Source: Actinomycetospora termitidis (GTDB lineage Bacteria > Actinomycetota > Actinomycetes > Mycobacteriales > Pseudonocardiaceae). From it: a DNA stretch of 64,000 nucleotides. Positions 27,423 to 35,379 of this stretch are shown piece after piece (the stretch's first letter is position 1; every line of letters begins with the position of its first letter). The stretch lies in contig NZ_JASVWF010000003.1 of assembly GCF_030286555.1 (NCBI RefSeq), positions 744,001 to 808,000 on the forward strand, given 5' to 3'. The translations under genes and the position numbers were made by a program. The notes beneath the pieces were generated by a model, which did no database searches, was not told the DNA's origin, and saw only the letters and a program-made list of their open reading frames with translations.

Positions 27423-28478
27423 CTACAGGTCGGCCGCGATCTCCTTGGCCTGCCCGACCAACGCGACCCGCTCCGCCGTCGTGCCGCCGAGGGGTGTGAT
27501 GTTCAGCGTCGTCACGCCCGCCTCGGCGAAGGCCGCCATCCGCTCCGCGACGTAGGAGCGCGGGCCGATCAGCGAGATCGCCCGCAGCAGCTCCTCGGGG
27601 ACCTCCTTCGCGGCCTCGTCCTTCTTCCCGGACAGGTACAGGTCCTGGATGGTCTCGGCCTCGTCGTCGTAGCCGTAGCGGCGGGCGACGTCGTTGTAGA
27701 AGTTCTTGCCCTTCGCCCCCATGCCGCCGACGTAGAGGGCGACCATGTTCCGCATCCCGTCGAGCATCTGGGAGGCGACGTCGTCGTCCTCGGTGACGAA
27801 GAACGAGGTCTGCAGGAAGACCTGGAGGGGTCCCAACGACGGGTCGCGCTTCGCCTTCCCGGCCTCGAGGGACTCGCCCCACACCTCGTGCGCCTTCTCC
27901 GGCACGAAGAAGATCGGCTGCCAGCCGTCGGCCTTCTCCGCGACCAGCGTGACGTTCTTCGGGCCCAGCGCGGCGACCAGGATCGGGATCTCGGACCGCA
28001 CCGGGTGGTTGATCAGCTTGAGCGGCTTGCCGAGGCCGGTGCCCTGCCCCTCGGGCAGCGGGATCGCGTAGTGCCTGCCCTGGTGCTCGACGCGCTCACG
28101 GCGCCACACCTGCCGGCAGATGTCGATGATCTCGCGGGTCCGGCCGAGCGGGGCGTCGTAGGGCACGCCGTGGAAGCCCTCGATCACCTGCGGACCGCTG
28201 GCGCCGATCCCGAGCGTGAACCGCCCGCCCGAGACGTAGTCCAGTCCGGCCGCCGTCATCGCGGTGAGCGTCGGCGTCCGGGTGTAGATCTGCAGAATTC
28301 CGGAGGCGATGTCCACCCGCTCCGTGCGGGCCGCGATGAAGCCCAGCTGGCTCACCGCGTCGAAGCTGTACGCCTCCGGCACGAAGACGATGTCGAGCCC
28401 GGCCTTCTCGTGCTCGGCCAGCTCGGCGACCGTCTCCTCGAACCCGCCGGCGTAGTTGATCCCCATCCCGATGCGCAC
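27423..28478 (-). CDS. LLM-class F420-dependent oxidoreductase
   Basis: Luciferase-like TIM-barrel oxidoreductase, 351 residues, of the group predicted to use coenzyme F420 (MGINYAGGFEE, FVPEAYSFDAVSQLGFIA, GRFTLGIGASGPQVIEG, PILVAALGPKNVTLVAEKADGW). The substrate is unknown; neighbours acting on acyl-CoA thioesters suggest an acyl or keto substrate. The start is GTG at 28478 just before the family motif RIGMGIN; GTG at 28502 (eight codons upstream) is possible and would leave only 6 bp to the divergent thioesterase start. Confidence 0.88.
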   Translation of the reverse strand: MRIGMGINYAGGFEETVAELAEHEKAGLDIVFVPEAYSFDAVSQLGFIAARTERVDIASGILQIYTRTPTLTAMTAAGLDYVSGGRFTLGIGASGPQVIEGFHGVPYDAPLGRTREIIDICRQVWRRERVEHQGRHYAIPLPEGQGTGLGKPLKLINHPVRSEIPILVAALGPKNVTLVAEKADGWQPIFFVPEKAHEVWGESLEAGKAKRDPSLGPLQVFLQTSFFVTEDDDVASQMLDGMRNMVALYVGGMGAKGKNFYNDVARRYGYDDEAETIQDLYLSGKKDEAAKEVPEELLRAISLIGPRSYVAERMAAFAEAGVTTLNITPLGGTTAERVALVGQAKEIAADL

Positions 28479-28508
28479 GACCCCGGAGCCTGCCACGATC
28501 ACGCCCCC

Positions 28509-28955
28509 GTGAGCACTCCCGGCCACCGAGTCACCATCACCGTGCGCGGCTACGAGACCGACGCCAACCGCCACCTCAACCACGCCGTGTACCACCAGTA
28601 CGGCGAGCACGGCCGGGAGGAGACCCTGCGGTCGGCCGGCGTCGACATCACCGCGCTGTCCGCGGCCGGGATCGGACCGGTGATCCTCGAGACGACGGTG
28701 CGGTTCCTCGCCGAGCTCGTCGTCGGGGACGAGGTCGAGGTCGTCACGACGACGAGCTTCGGGTCCGGGAAGTCGTTCCGGATGGACACCGAGCTCGTCC
28801 GGGTCCGCGACGGCGCGACCGCCGCCACGCTCACGGGCGTCATGGGCCTGCTCGACCACGCCACGCGCCGGCTCGCCGCCGACCCGCACGGTCGCCTGCG
28901 CGCGGTCGCCGCCGACCCGGACGCCTTCGACCGAATCGTTCAGTCGCCGGGGTAG
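28509..28955 (+). CDS. Acyl-CoA thioesterase (4HBT hot-dog)
   Basis: A 148-residue hot-dog fold thioesterase-like protein. The family signature is GYETDANRHLNHAVYHQYGEHGREE with the catalytic Asp in the first third, followed by FLAELVVGDEVEV and GKSFRMDTELVR. It would hydrolyse acyl-CoA esters. The GTG at 28509 is about 30 bp from the divergent F420-oxidoreductase start, so the promoters overlap. Its 3' end overlaps the converging flavin-reductase gene by 16 bp. Confidence 0.88.
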   Translation: MSTPGHRVTITVRGYETDANRHLNHAVYHQYGEHGREETLRSAGVDITALSAAGIGPVILETTVRFLAELVVGDEVEVVTTTSFGSGKSFRMDTELVRVRDGATAATLTGVMGLLDHATRRLAADPHGRLRAVAADPDAFDRIVQSPG

Positions 28956-29551
28956 TCCCAGTCGCGGACGTCGATCCGGCGCCGTTCGAGCACCTCGCCG
29001 ATCGTCGACCACTGGTGGCCGCCGAGCCGGGCGAGCGGCTTCAGGCGGGTGACGTCCGGCCGGCCGTCCACCAGGGCGTCCTCGGACACCACGGCGTGGA
29101 CGACCCGGCCGAACACGACCGTCGAGTCACCCAGGCACAGCGTCGAGTGCAGGACGCACTCCAGCGCGACCGGTGACCCGGCCACCCGCGGCGGCCGGAC
29201 CCGGGCGGCCGGCTCCCGCTCCAGCCCGACCTCGGCGAACTCGTCGCGGTCGGCGCCGAAGTTCGTCGCGGTCGCGTTGACCTGGTCGATCAGCCACTCC
29301 GGCGTCAGCGAGATCGTCATCTCGCGGGTCGCCTCGACGTTGGTCAGGGAGTCCTTGCGGCCGACCGAGGTGAACTGCACGACCGGCGGGTCCACGCACG
29401 CCACGGTGAAGAACGAGTGCGGGGCGAGGTTGTCCACGCCGTCCGCCGACGTCGTCGCGACCCACGCGATCGGGCGGGGCACCACCACCGCGGTGAGGAA
29501 CTTGTAGAACGCGCCGGAGCCGAGCTCGTCGGGGTCGAAGTCGGTGCGCAC
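28940..29551 (-). CDS. Flavin reductase-like domain protein
   Basis: FMN-binding split-barrel protein, 203 residues, of the flavin reductase-like family that includes two-component monooxygenase reductases and DIM6/NTAB proteins. Motifs PRPIAWVATTSADGVDNLAPHSFF and VQFTSVGRKDSLTNVEAT are typical. It could supply reduced FMN or bind flavin for its own reaction. The GTG at 29551 follows a clear AGGAGG. Converges on and overlaps the thioesterase gene. Confidence 0.88.
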   Translation of the reverse strand: MRTDFDPDELGSGAFYKFLTAVVVPRPIAWVATTSADGVDNLAPHSFFTVACVDPPVVQFTSVGRKDSLTNVEATREMTISLTPEWLIDQVNATATNFGADRDEFAEVGLEREPAARVRPPRVAGSPVALECVLHSTLCLGDSTVVFGRVVHAVVSEDALVDGRPDVTRLKPLARLGGHQWSTIGEVLERRRIDVRDWDYPGD

Positions 29552-29575
29552 GGCGGCGTGGTCCTCCTGCGGTGA

Positions 29576-30361
29576 TCAGTTCGCGGGTGGTTCCAGCGTG
29601 GTCGTCGTGGTCGGTTCCCGCGAGCGGGACGTGGTCGTGCGTGACGCGGCACTCGTCGTGGTGCTCCGCTCCGGGGCCGTCGTCGTGGTGGTCGCGCCGG
29701 GATCGTTCCCGTCGGTGTCCTCGGCCGCCGACGCCGAGGTCGTGGGCGCGGTGCCGATGACCTCGCCGACGCTCGTGCCGGTGCCGCCGGAGAGCGGGGA
29801 GCCCTTCACCCGCTCGATCCCGGTCACCACGACCATCGCGACGAGGAAGACGAGCAGCCCGCTGGCCACCAGCGCGGCGATCTTCGCGCGGCGGCGGGAG
29901 GCGCCGACCGGGCGCAGGACCGTGGTCGGCGAGTCGTCGGGCGGGGGTCCGTCAGGCAGGACCGCGGTGGGTGCCGGCGCCGAGGCCGGGGCCCGGCGGG
30001 CGTCGAGCCGGCTGCGGACGTGGTCGCGGGTGCGCTCGAGGGAGCGCTGGTAGGCCGCCTCGCCGACGGTGGTGACGACGGAGGCGATCGCCGCCCCGAC
30101 GATCGTGCCGACCGCGCCGCCGAGGACCCCGCCCGCGGCGGCGGTCGTGGTCGCCGCGAGGGCCGAGCCGGTGACCCGGACCCCGGAGAGCGGGCCGGCC
30201 TTCTGCGCGGGCTCGCCACGGGAGGTCTCGGTGAGCACCACCGTGGCCTGCTCGTCGGGCGGCGGACCGGGTCGGCGGCGGGCCGGTCCGGACCCGGGCT
30301 CAGTCCCCCGAGCGTCGATGACGTCCACCGGAGCCGCGGAGCATGACCGGCCGGGAGGCAC
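29576..30361 (-). CDS. Threonine-rich membrane protein, hypothetical; start uncertain
   Basis: A 261-residue protein I do not recognise. It has a glycine/alanine-rich hydrophobic stretch at about 64-95 (AATTTAAAGGVLGGAVGTIV), a basic linker, a clear transmembrane helix at about 160-180 (IAALVASGLLVFLVAMVVV) and an extracellular-type Ser/Thr/Pro tail. The start is unclear: GTG at 30361 or 30328 have poor ribosome-binding sites. A short well-formed upstream frame beginning at the ATG 30470 (MTQTPIYDEVRRSLGRA) runs into this gene in the other frame and stops at 30300, so the true N terminus may be joined by a one-base frameshift near 30330. Confidence 0.55.
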   Translation of the reverse strand: MPPGRSCSAAPVDVIDARGTEPGSGPARRRPGPPPDEQATVVLTETSRGEPAQKAGPLSGVRVTGSALAATTTAAAGGVLGGAVGTIVGAAIASVVTTVGEAAYQRSLERTRDHVRSRLDARRAPASAPAPTAVLPDGPPPDDSPTTVLRPVGASRRRAKIAALVASGLLVFLVAMVVVTGIERVKGSPLSGGTGTSVGEVIGTAPTTSASAAEDTDGNDPGATTTTTAPERSTTTSAASRTTTSRSREPTTTTTLEPPAN

Positions 30362-30470
30362 GCTCCGGCCCGGCGGCGCCGTCGTCTCCGCGGAAGGAGC
30401 GCCGCTCGGCGAAGCGGTCGGCCCGGCCGAGGGAACGCCTGACTTCGTCGTAAATCGGCGTCTGGGTCAT
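30300..30470 (-). other. Short ORF, possible displaced N terminus of the hypothetical protein
   Basis: Encodes 56 residues starting MTQTPIYDEVRRSLGRADRF, which looks like a genuine protein N terminus (TPIYDE-type openings are common in actinobacterial secreted or membrane proteins, from memory). It overlaps the 29576-30361 gene by about 60 bp in another frame. Either a small gene of its own, or the first exon-like part of a frameshifted gene. Deleting one base near 30330 would join the two frames. Confidence 0.35.
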
Positions 30471-30683
30471 GGCGCCAGACCCTACGACGCGCACACACCG
30501 TGACCCGGGCGACCCTGCCCACCCGGGCGGGGTGTTTCCACGACCGCTGACCTGGGCAAACGGGCCTGTGTGGGGGTCGCGGAGCGACGATCCGAGGTCG
30601 GAGAGTTCCCCTGCCCCGCCCGAGTCCACGCCATCGGACGAACTATGTGACCTACTCGACACCCTGCGTCACGAGAGGCCTCC

Positions 30684-31760
30684 TTGTACGGCAAACGCGC
30701 GGACATGACCGTCCATCAGGTCGAGCCCTACAACGCGGAGCCGCCCCGGTCGGTCCTCGTCGACGCCGTCACACCGGTGTCGGCGTTCTACAGCCGCAAC
30801 CACGGTCCCGTCCCCGCCGCCGACGAGGAGTCCTGGCGGCTGCGGGTCGACGGGCTCGTGACGACGCCGTTGTCGCTGTCGCCGGCGGACCTCCGCGAGC
30901 GGTTCCCGGAGCGGACCGAGACCGCCACGCTGCAGTGCGCCGGCAACCGCCGCGCCGGTCTGGTGGCGGTGAAGGACATCCCCGGCGAGGCGCCCTGGGG
31001 CCCGACCGCGACGGCCACGGCGGCGTGGACCGGTGTCCGGCTCGCCGACGTCCTCGCGGCCGCGGGCGTGTCCGACACCGCGACGGACGTGGAGTTCCTG
31101 GGCGCCGACGTCAGCCCGCAGGCCGACCCGCCGCAGGAGTTCGGGGGTTCGATCCCGCTGCGCAAGGCGGGCATGCCCGAGGTGCTGCTCGCCTGGGCCA
31201 TGAACGGTGAGCCGCTGCCGCCGGTCCACGGCGCTCCGCTGCGGGTGGTCGTGCCCGGCTACATCGGCGCCCGCAGCGTGAAGTGGGTGCACCGCGTGCG
31301 GGTCACCGACGCCCCGTCCCCGAACTTCTTTCAGGCATCCACCTACCGGCTGCTCCCCCCGGACGCCGAGGTCACGGCCACCCCCGGCGAGGGGGTGGAG
31401 CTGGGCCTCGTGGCGGTCAACAGCGACTTCCTCACCCCGGACGACGACGCCGAGGTCCCGGCCGGCCCGACCGGGGTGACCGGATACGCGTTCGCGGGTG
31501 GCGACCGGACCATCGTGCGGGTCGACGTCTCGGCCGACGGCGGTTCGACCTGGACCCAGGCGGAGCTGGGCGAGCAGGCGAGCACCTGGGCGTGGCGGCA
31601 CTGGGACGCGACCGTCGACGTGCCGCACGGCGAGGTGGAACTGCTCGCCCGCGCGTGGGACTCGTCGGCCGCCCTGCAGCCCGAGCGTCCGGAGCAGGTG
31701 TGGAACCCCAAGGGCTACGTCAACAACTCGTGGGCGCGGCTGCGTCTGCGCGGCGTGTGA
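30684..31760 (+). CDS. Sulfite oxidase-family molybdopterin enzyme
   Basis: Cofactor-binding and dimerisation domains of the sulfite oxidase family in 358 residues, without signal peptide or haem domain. The Mo-ligating cysteine is Cys85 in ATLQCAGNRR, with FYSRNHGPVP and WVHRVRVTDAPSPNFFQ also conserved; the C-terminal Mo-co dimerisation domain starts near 235. It would oxidise sulfite to sulfate or reduce S/N-oxides in the cytoplasm. The TTG at 30684 is chosen because GAGAGG lies upstream and the KRADM segment is part of the family N terminus; ATG 30705 is the alternative. Confidence 0.9.
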   Translation: MYGKRADMTVHQVEPYNAEPPRSVLVDAVTPVSAFYSRNHGPVPAADEESWRLRVDGLVTTPLSLSPADLRERFPERTETATLQCAGNRRAGLVAVKDIPGEAPWGPTATATAAWTGVRLADVLAAAGVSDTATDVEFLGADVSPQADPPQEFGGSIPLRKAGMPEVLLAWAMNGEPLPPVHGAPLRVVVPGYIGARSVKWVHRVRVTDAPSPNFFQASTYRLLPPDAEVTATPGEGVELGLVAVNSDFLTPDDDAEVPAGPTGVTGYAFAGGDRTIVRVDVSADGGSTWTQAELGEQASTWAWRHWDATVDVPHGEVELLARAWDSSAALQPERPEQVWNPKGYVNNSWARLRLRGV

Positions 31761-32622
31761 CGCCGCCGCCGGGCCCGGCGCGGATCAGCCACACGAGCCC
31801 GGCCACGGTCACCAGCGCGCAGCCGACCCCCAGGGCCGCCCCACCCGGACCACCGGTGAAGCGCTCGCCCAGCACCGCGATCCCGATCGCCCCGGCGACG
31901 ACGGGGTCGACCGTGGTCTGGGTGGCCAGGCCGGCGTCCAACCCGCCGTCGCGGTAGGCGGTCTGGAGCAGCAACAGGCCCAGCACCGGGAGGACCAGGA
32001 CGCCCACGCCCGCCGTCAGGACCCCGACGTCGAGGCCGTGCCGCAGGCCGTGGAGCACGGGTCGGACGAGACCCGACGTGGTGCCCGCGCAGAGGCCCGC
32101 ACCCGCGGCGCGGCAGACCGCGCGGCTGCCCCGGGGCAGCCGCATCCCGACGCCGGCGATCACGGCCAGCACGACGACCGCCGTGACCACGGTGCCGACC
32201 AGACCCGACGTCGGGGCGGGCCGCGGGTCGCCACGGTGCGGGGCGAGCGCGAGGAGGCCGCCGAGCCCCGCGACGAGCACCGCGGCGGCCGTCCACTCCG
32301 GTCGCGTGACGGTGCGGCGTTCGAGGCGGGCGTCCAGCGGGAGGGCCAGCACGAGCGCGAGGACCCCCACGGGTTGCACGAGGGTCACCGACGCGAGCCC
32401 GAGCGCGACGACGTGGATCGCCGCGCCCGCCGCCATCGACGCGACCCCGCACCACCAGACCGGCTGGAGCGCGAGGTCGCCGAAGAACGTCCCCGAGCGT
32501 TCGTCGGCGACCCGTCCGGCGCCGAGCCGCTGGAGTGCGGCGGCCAGCGCGTACAGGAACGCCGAGCACAGCGCGAGCCCCACGGCGAGGACCGGGTGCG
32601 CCGACGTCGGTCCTGGTCCCAC
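31720..32622 (-). CDS. DMT-like integral membrane protein
   Basis: A 300-residue membrane protein with about nine or ten hydrophobic segments, resembling drug/metabolite transporter or NIPA-like proteins (ALCSAFLYALAAALQRLG at the N terminus, then VTLVQPVGVLALVLALPLD and a repeat of the half later). Transport function inferred from fold, substrate unknown. The GTG at 32622 is taken as start; it follows GGAGCACC. It overlaps the convergent sulfite oxidase gene by 41 bp at the 3' end. Confidence 0.78.
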   Translation of the reverse strand: MGPGPTSAHPVLAVGLALCSAFLYALAAALQRLGAGRVADERSGTFFGDLALQPVWWCGVASMAAGAAIHVVALGLASVTLVQPVGVLALVLALPLDARLERRTVTRPEWTAAAVLVAGLGGLLALAPHRGDPRPAPTSGLVGTVVTAVVVLAVIAGVGMRLPRGSRAVCRAAGAGLCAGTTSGLVRPVLHGLRHGLDVGVLTAGVGVLVLPVLGLLLLQTAYRDGGLDAGLATQTTVDPVVAGAIGIAVLGERFTGGPGGAALGVGCALVTVAGLVWLIRAGPGGGVTRRADAAAPTSC

Positions 32623-32741
32623 GAGGTGCTCCGCCCCCTCCCGCCCGCGACCCGCCGCCGACGACGGTACGACGCGCCCCCGGGGTCACGGGCGCCGGTG
32701 GAGGTGATGGACTCCGCCGCGACGCGAGCGGAGGACAGCAC

Positions 32742-33122
32742 ATGGCGGAGGCCGGAGCCGAACCCCCGGAGAAGGACCCCGATGGCGAGCGTGAGCCGGA
32801 CTACCGGTTCACGCTCGCCAACGAGCGGACGTTCCTCGCCTGGCTGCGGACGTCGCTGTCTCTGCTCGCCGCCGGCGTCGCGGTCGTCCAGCTCGTCCCG
32901 GCGTTCACCATCCCGGGGGCCCGCCCGGTGACCGGCGGGCTGCTCGCGGCGCTCGCGGTGGTCGCGGCGGCCTCCGGGGTGCTGCGCTGGCGCAGCGTCG
33001 AGACCGCCATCCGCCGGAACCGTCCCCTGCCGGTCCAGCGGATTCCCTGGGTGCTCGCCGCCGGCCTCGTCGTGCTGGCGCTCTTCGGGCTGGTGCTGAT
33101 CGTGCTGCGTGGGGCGACGTGA
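32742..33122 (+). CDS. DUF202 membrane protein (first of pair)
   Basis: A 126-residue member of DUF202 with three hydrophobic helices after a hydrophilic N terminus. The family signature is RFTLANERTFLAWLRTSLSLLAAG. Members are small inner-membrane proteins of uncertain function. The ATG at 32742 has GGAGGA 7 bp upstream. The stop overlaps the start of the second DUF202 gene (GTGA), so the two form a heteromeric pair or a translationally coupled duplication. Confidence 0.87.
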   Translation: MAEAGAEPPEKDPDGEREPDYRFTLANERTFLAWLRTSLSLLAAGVAVVQLVPAFTIPGARPVTGGLLAALAVVAAASGVLRWRSVETAIRRNRPLPVQRIPWVLAAGLVVLALFGLVLIVLRGAT

Positions 33123-33436
33123 CCTCGCCGTCCGACGCCGGGTTGCAGGCCGAACGGACCGGGCTGGCCTGGAGCCGGACCTCGCTCGGCGCGGCGGGCA
33201 ACGGGGCACTGCTCGCGATCCGGGAGATCGAACACGCCCAGCTGACGCTCGCGCTGATCCCCGCCGCCCTCGCCGTGGTCATCGCCGTCGCGACCGCGGT
33301 GTACGGACGGCGTCGGACGCGGGCCCTCCGCCACGCCCCGCTCCCGGTCCCGCTCGCTCCGTCGCGCGCCGTGCCGTTGCTCGGGTGGTCGGTGGCGGTG
33401 CTGGCCGTGCTCAGCGGTATCGCGCTGATCGTCTAG
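33119..33436 (+). CDS. DUF202 membrane protein (second of pair)
   Basis: A 105-residue DUF202 protein with three hydrophobic helices and the shorter signature LQAERTGLAWSRTSLGA. The GTG at 33119 overlaps the upstream stop by 4 bp. Paired long/short DUF202 genes are a common actinobacterial arrangement. Function unknown; physical association of the two products is inferred. Confidence 0.87.
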   Translation: MTSPSDAGLQAERTGLAWSRTSLGAAGNGALLAIREIEHAQLTLALIPAALAVVIAVATAVYGRRRTRALRHAPLPVPLAPSRAVPLLGWSVAVLAVLSGIALIV

Positions 33437-33443
33437 GAGGAAG

Positions 33444-33461
33444 GTACTACTCGCGTAGTAC
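33444..33461. promoter_or_regulatory. vapBC operator palindrome overlapping the -10 element
   Basis: GTACTAC-TCGC-GTAGTAC is a perfect 7-bp inverted repeat. It overlaps a -10 element TACATT at 33459-33464, which ends six bases before the GTG of the antitoxin gene, so transcription is probably leaderless. The antitoxin, alone or with toxin, would bind here and shut off its own promoter. Confidence 0.7.
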
Positions 33462-33470
33462 ATTGATGGC

Positions 33471-33740
33471 GTGAACGAGGTCCCGGTCCGGGCGCTCAAC
33501 CAGGACACGTCCGGCGTGTTGGCCCGGGTGAAGGCCGGAGAGCATCTCGCAGTCACCGAGCGGGGCCGGGTGATCGCCCACCTCTCGCCCGTCGCTCCTC
33601 CGGAGCTCGCCGAGCTCATCGCGGCCGGACGGGTCCACCCGCCGTCGCTCGCGGGTCCCGTCCCCCGTCCCTCGGGTCCGGTGTCCCCGACCGACGCCGG
33701 CGCACTCCTCGAGACCGAGCGCGAGGACGAGCGCTACTGA
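33471..33740 (+). CDS. vapB: Type II antitoxin, Phd/YefM-VapB class
   Basis: An 89-residue antitoxin. The N terminus (VPVRALNQDTSGVLARVKAGEHLAVTERGRVIA) has the Phd/YefM DNA-binding fold; the proline-rich, acidic C terminus ending in LETEREDERY is typical of the disordered toxin-binding part. The stop shares a base with the toxin start (TGATG), giving a one-base overlap. It neutralises VapC and represses the operon through the palindrome just upstream. Confidence 0.87.
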   Translation: MNEVPVRALNQDTSGVLARVKAGEHLAVTERGRVIAHLSPVAPPELAELIAAGRVHPPSLAGPVPRPSGPVSPTDAGALLETEREDERY

Positions 33741-34135
33741 TGCTCTACCTGGACACCGCGGCCCTCGTGAAGCTGGTGCACCGGGAACGGGAGTCGGACG
33801 CTCTCGGCGACTGGCTCTCGGAGCGGACGTCGGTCCCGTGGCTGACGTCGGTCATCGCGGAGGTCGAACTCGCCCGGGCACTCCGGCGGACCGCCCCGGG
33901 CGCCCTCGGTGCCGTCCCGGCCCTGCTGGCACGTCTCCACCGCTGCGAGGTCGACGACGTCGTCCGCGCCGCGGCCGCCGCACTCCAGGGCGACCATCTC
34001 CGGAGCCTCGACGCGATCCGTCTCGCGACGGCCACCGTGATCGCGGGGCCGGCCCTGCAGGCATTCGTGACGTACGACCGTCGACTCGCCGAGCATGCGC
34101 GGGCCCACGGTCTCGTCGTCGCCGCACCGGACTGA
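33740..34135 (+). CDS. vapC: VapC toxin, PIN-domain ribonuclease
   Basis: A 131-residue PIN-domain ribonuclease. The acidic metal-binding residues are all visible: Asp5 in MLYLDTAAL, Glu41 or Glu43 in AEVELARAL, Asp91 in SLDAIRLA and Asp113 in VTYDRRL. Such toxins cut tRNA or rRNA. Translation is coupled to vapB through a one-base overlap. All catalytic residues are intact, so the toxin should be functional when freed. Confidence 0.9.
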   Translation: MLYLDTAALVKLVHRERESDALGDWLSERTSVPWLTSVIAEVELARALRRTAPGALGAVPALLARLHRCEVDDVVRAAAAALQGDHLRSLDAIRLATATVIAGPALQAFVTYDRRLAEHARAHGLVVAAPD

Positions 34136-34147
34136 GCGCGCGTCCCG

Positions 34148-35308
34148 TCACGCGAACAGGTGTCCTCGGACGACGCTGCCGTGCGCGGTGCGGGCCGCGA
34201 CCACGGCCCACGCGACGACCAGCAGGACGTAGAGCGCGAGGGCACCCCAGGCGAAGACCGGCAGGTGCGTGCGGGCGGCGAGGGCGCTGGTGCCGGTGAC
34301 GCAGGTGCCGACGGGGAACGTGAAGCTCCACCAGGTCAGCGCGAACGGCATCCCCTGCCGCACGGTCCGCACCGTGACCGCCGCGGCGAGCGCCAGCCAC
34401 ACCATCGCGAAGCCCCAGGTCGGCACGCCGTAGAGCAGGCCGAACACCTCGGCGCCGGTGGCGTAGGGCTCGGGCAGGACGCCCCGGGCCTGGTTGCCGA
34501 GGAGATGGGCGGCGGTCACCGACTGCCCGAGCGGGCCGAGGACGATCCACATCGTCGGCACGGTCGCCGCCGGGCCGGTGCCGTGGACGACGAGCTTGTT
34601 CCAGATCTGGGGCAGGATCGCCAGGGTCGCGAAGAGGCTGATCCCGAACATCGCGTAGCAGGCCAGGAGCATCGTCTCCTTGCCGGTGCCGGCCGGGAGG
34701 TGCCCGACGAGCAGCGCGCCGTTCGCGGCCGACACCATCGGGGGCACGACGGGCATCAGCCAGCCCCCGAAGGCTCCGTCGGCCGCGACCTCGCCGCGGG
34801 TGATCATGAGGTAGGGGATCGCCGCCGTCGTCACGAGCCCGATCGCCGTGCCGACGCTCCAGAGCACCCAGTCGACGGCGACCGCGGTGCCCGCCCCGAG
34901 CACCGGTCCGCCCAGCGACCCGGCGCCCGCGCCGACCGTCATGACGCCCATCGCCACCGCGCCCCAGAACTGGCCCATCATGGGGTTCGCCGCGTGGCCG
35001 CGGGCGGTCTCGGTGTGCCGGATCCAGTGCACGGCCCACGCCGCGGTCAGCAGGACCAGCAGCACGGCGGCCAGGCCCCACACGACCGTCCCGAAGACGC
35101 GCAGGCCCGGGAACTGGATCGGCAGCGTGGCGGCGGCACCACCGACGATGCCGGTGCCCATGATCGACGAGTACCAGTTCGGCCCGAGGTTCGCGACCAT
35201 GTCGCGGGGCCGCTCGAGGTCCCGGAGCAGCCCGAACCGGGCGAGCCGGTGGGCCGGGCGCCCGGGGGCCGGGCAGGTCGTCGCCGGACGCTCGTCGATC
35301 GCTGTCAT
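34148..35308 (-). CDS. TDT/SLAC1-family transporter
   Basis: A 386-residue membrane protein of the tellurite-resistance/dicarboxylate transporter (TDT) family, with about ten helices. Motifs such as NLGPNWYSSIMGTGIVGG near residue 40, FWGAVAMGVMTVG and LTWWSFTFPVGTC near the C terminus are characteristic. It may export sulfite, dicarboxylate or another anion. The ATG at 35308 is preferred; upstream codons fall in the regulator's promoter. Divergent from a LysR gene with a 71-bp gap, so that LysR is the expected regulator. Confidence 0.88.
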   Translation of the reverse strand: MTAIDERPATTCPAPGRPAHRLARFGLLRDLERPRDMVANLGPNWYSSIMGTGIVGGAAATLPIQFPGLRVFGTVVWGLAAVLLVLLTAAWAVHWIRHTETARGHAANPMMGQFWGAVAMGVMTVGAGAGSLGGPVLGAGTAVAVDWVLWSVGTAIGLVTTAAIPYLMITRGEVAADGAFGGWLMPVVPPMVSAANGALLVGHLPAGTGKETMLLACYAMFGISLFATLAILPQIWNKLVVHGTGPAATVPTMWIVLGPLGQSVTAAHLLGNQARGVLPEPYATGAEVFGLLYGVPTWGFAMVWLALAAAVTVRTVRQGMPFALTWWSFTFPVGTCVTGTSALAARTHLPVFAWGALALYVLLVVAWAVVAARTAHGSVVRGHLFA

Positions 35309-35367
35309 GGGTCCGAGCGTGGTCCGCCGCGCGGTGGTCGAGTAGGCGCGCCGACCTCGTCGAGCCA

Positions 35368-35373
35368 TAAGCT
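35368..35373 (+). promoter_or_regulatory. -10 element of leaderless lysR promoter
   Basis: TAAGCT fits TANNNT and ends six bases before the GTG start at 35380, the same spacing as at pucR and vapB. No ribosome-binding site precedes the GTG, so a leaderless transcript is likely. Confidence 0.45.
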
Positions 35374-35379
35374 GCGGTT

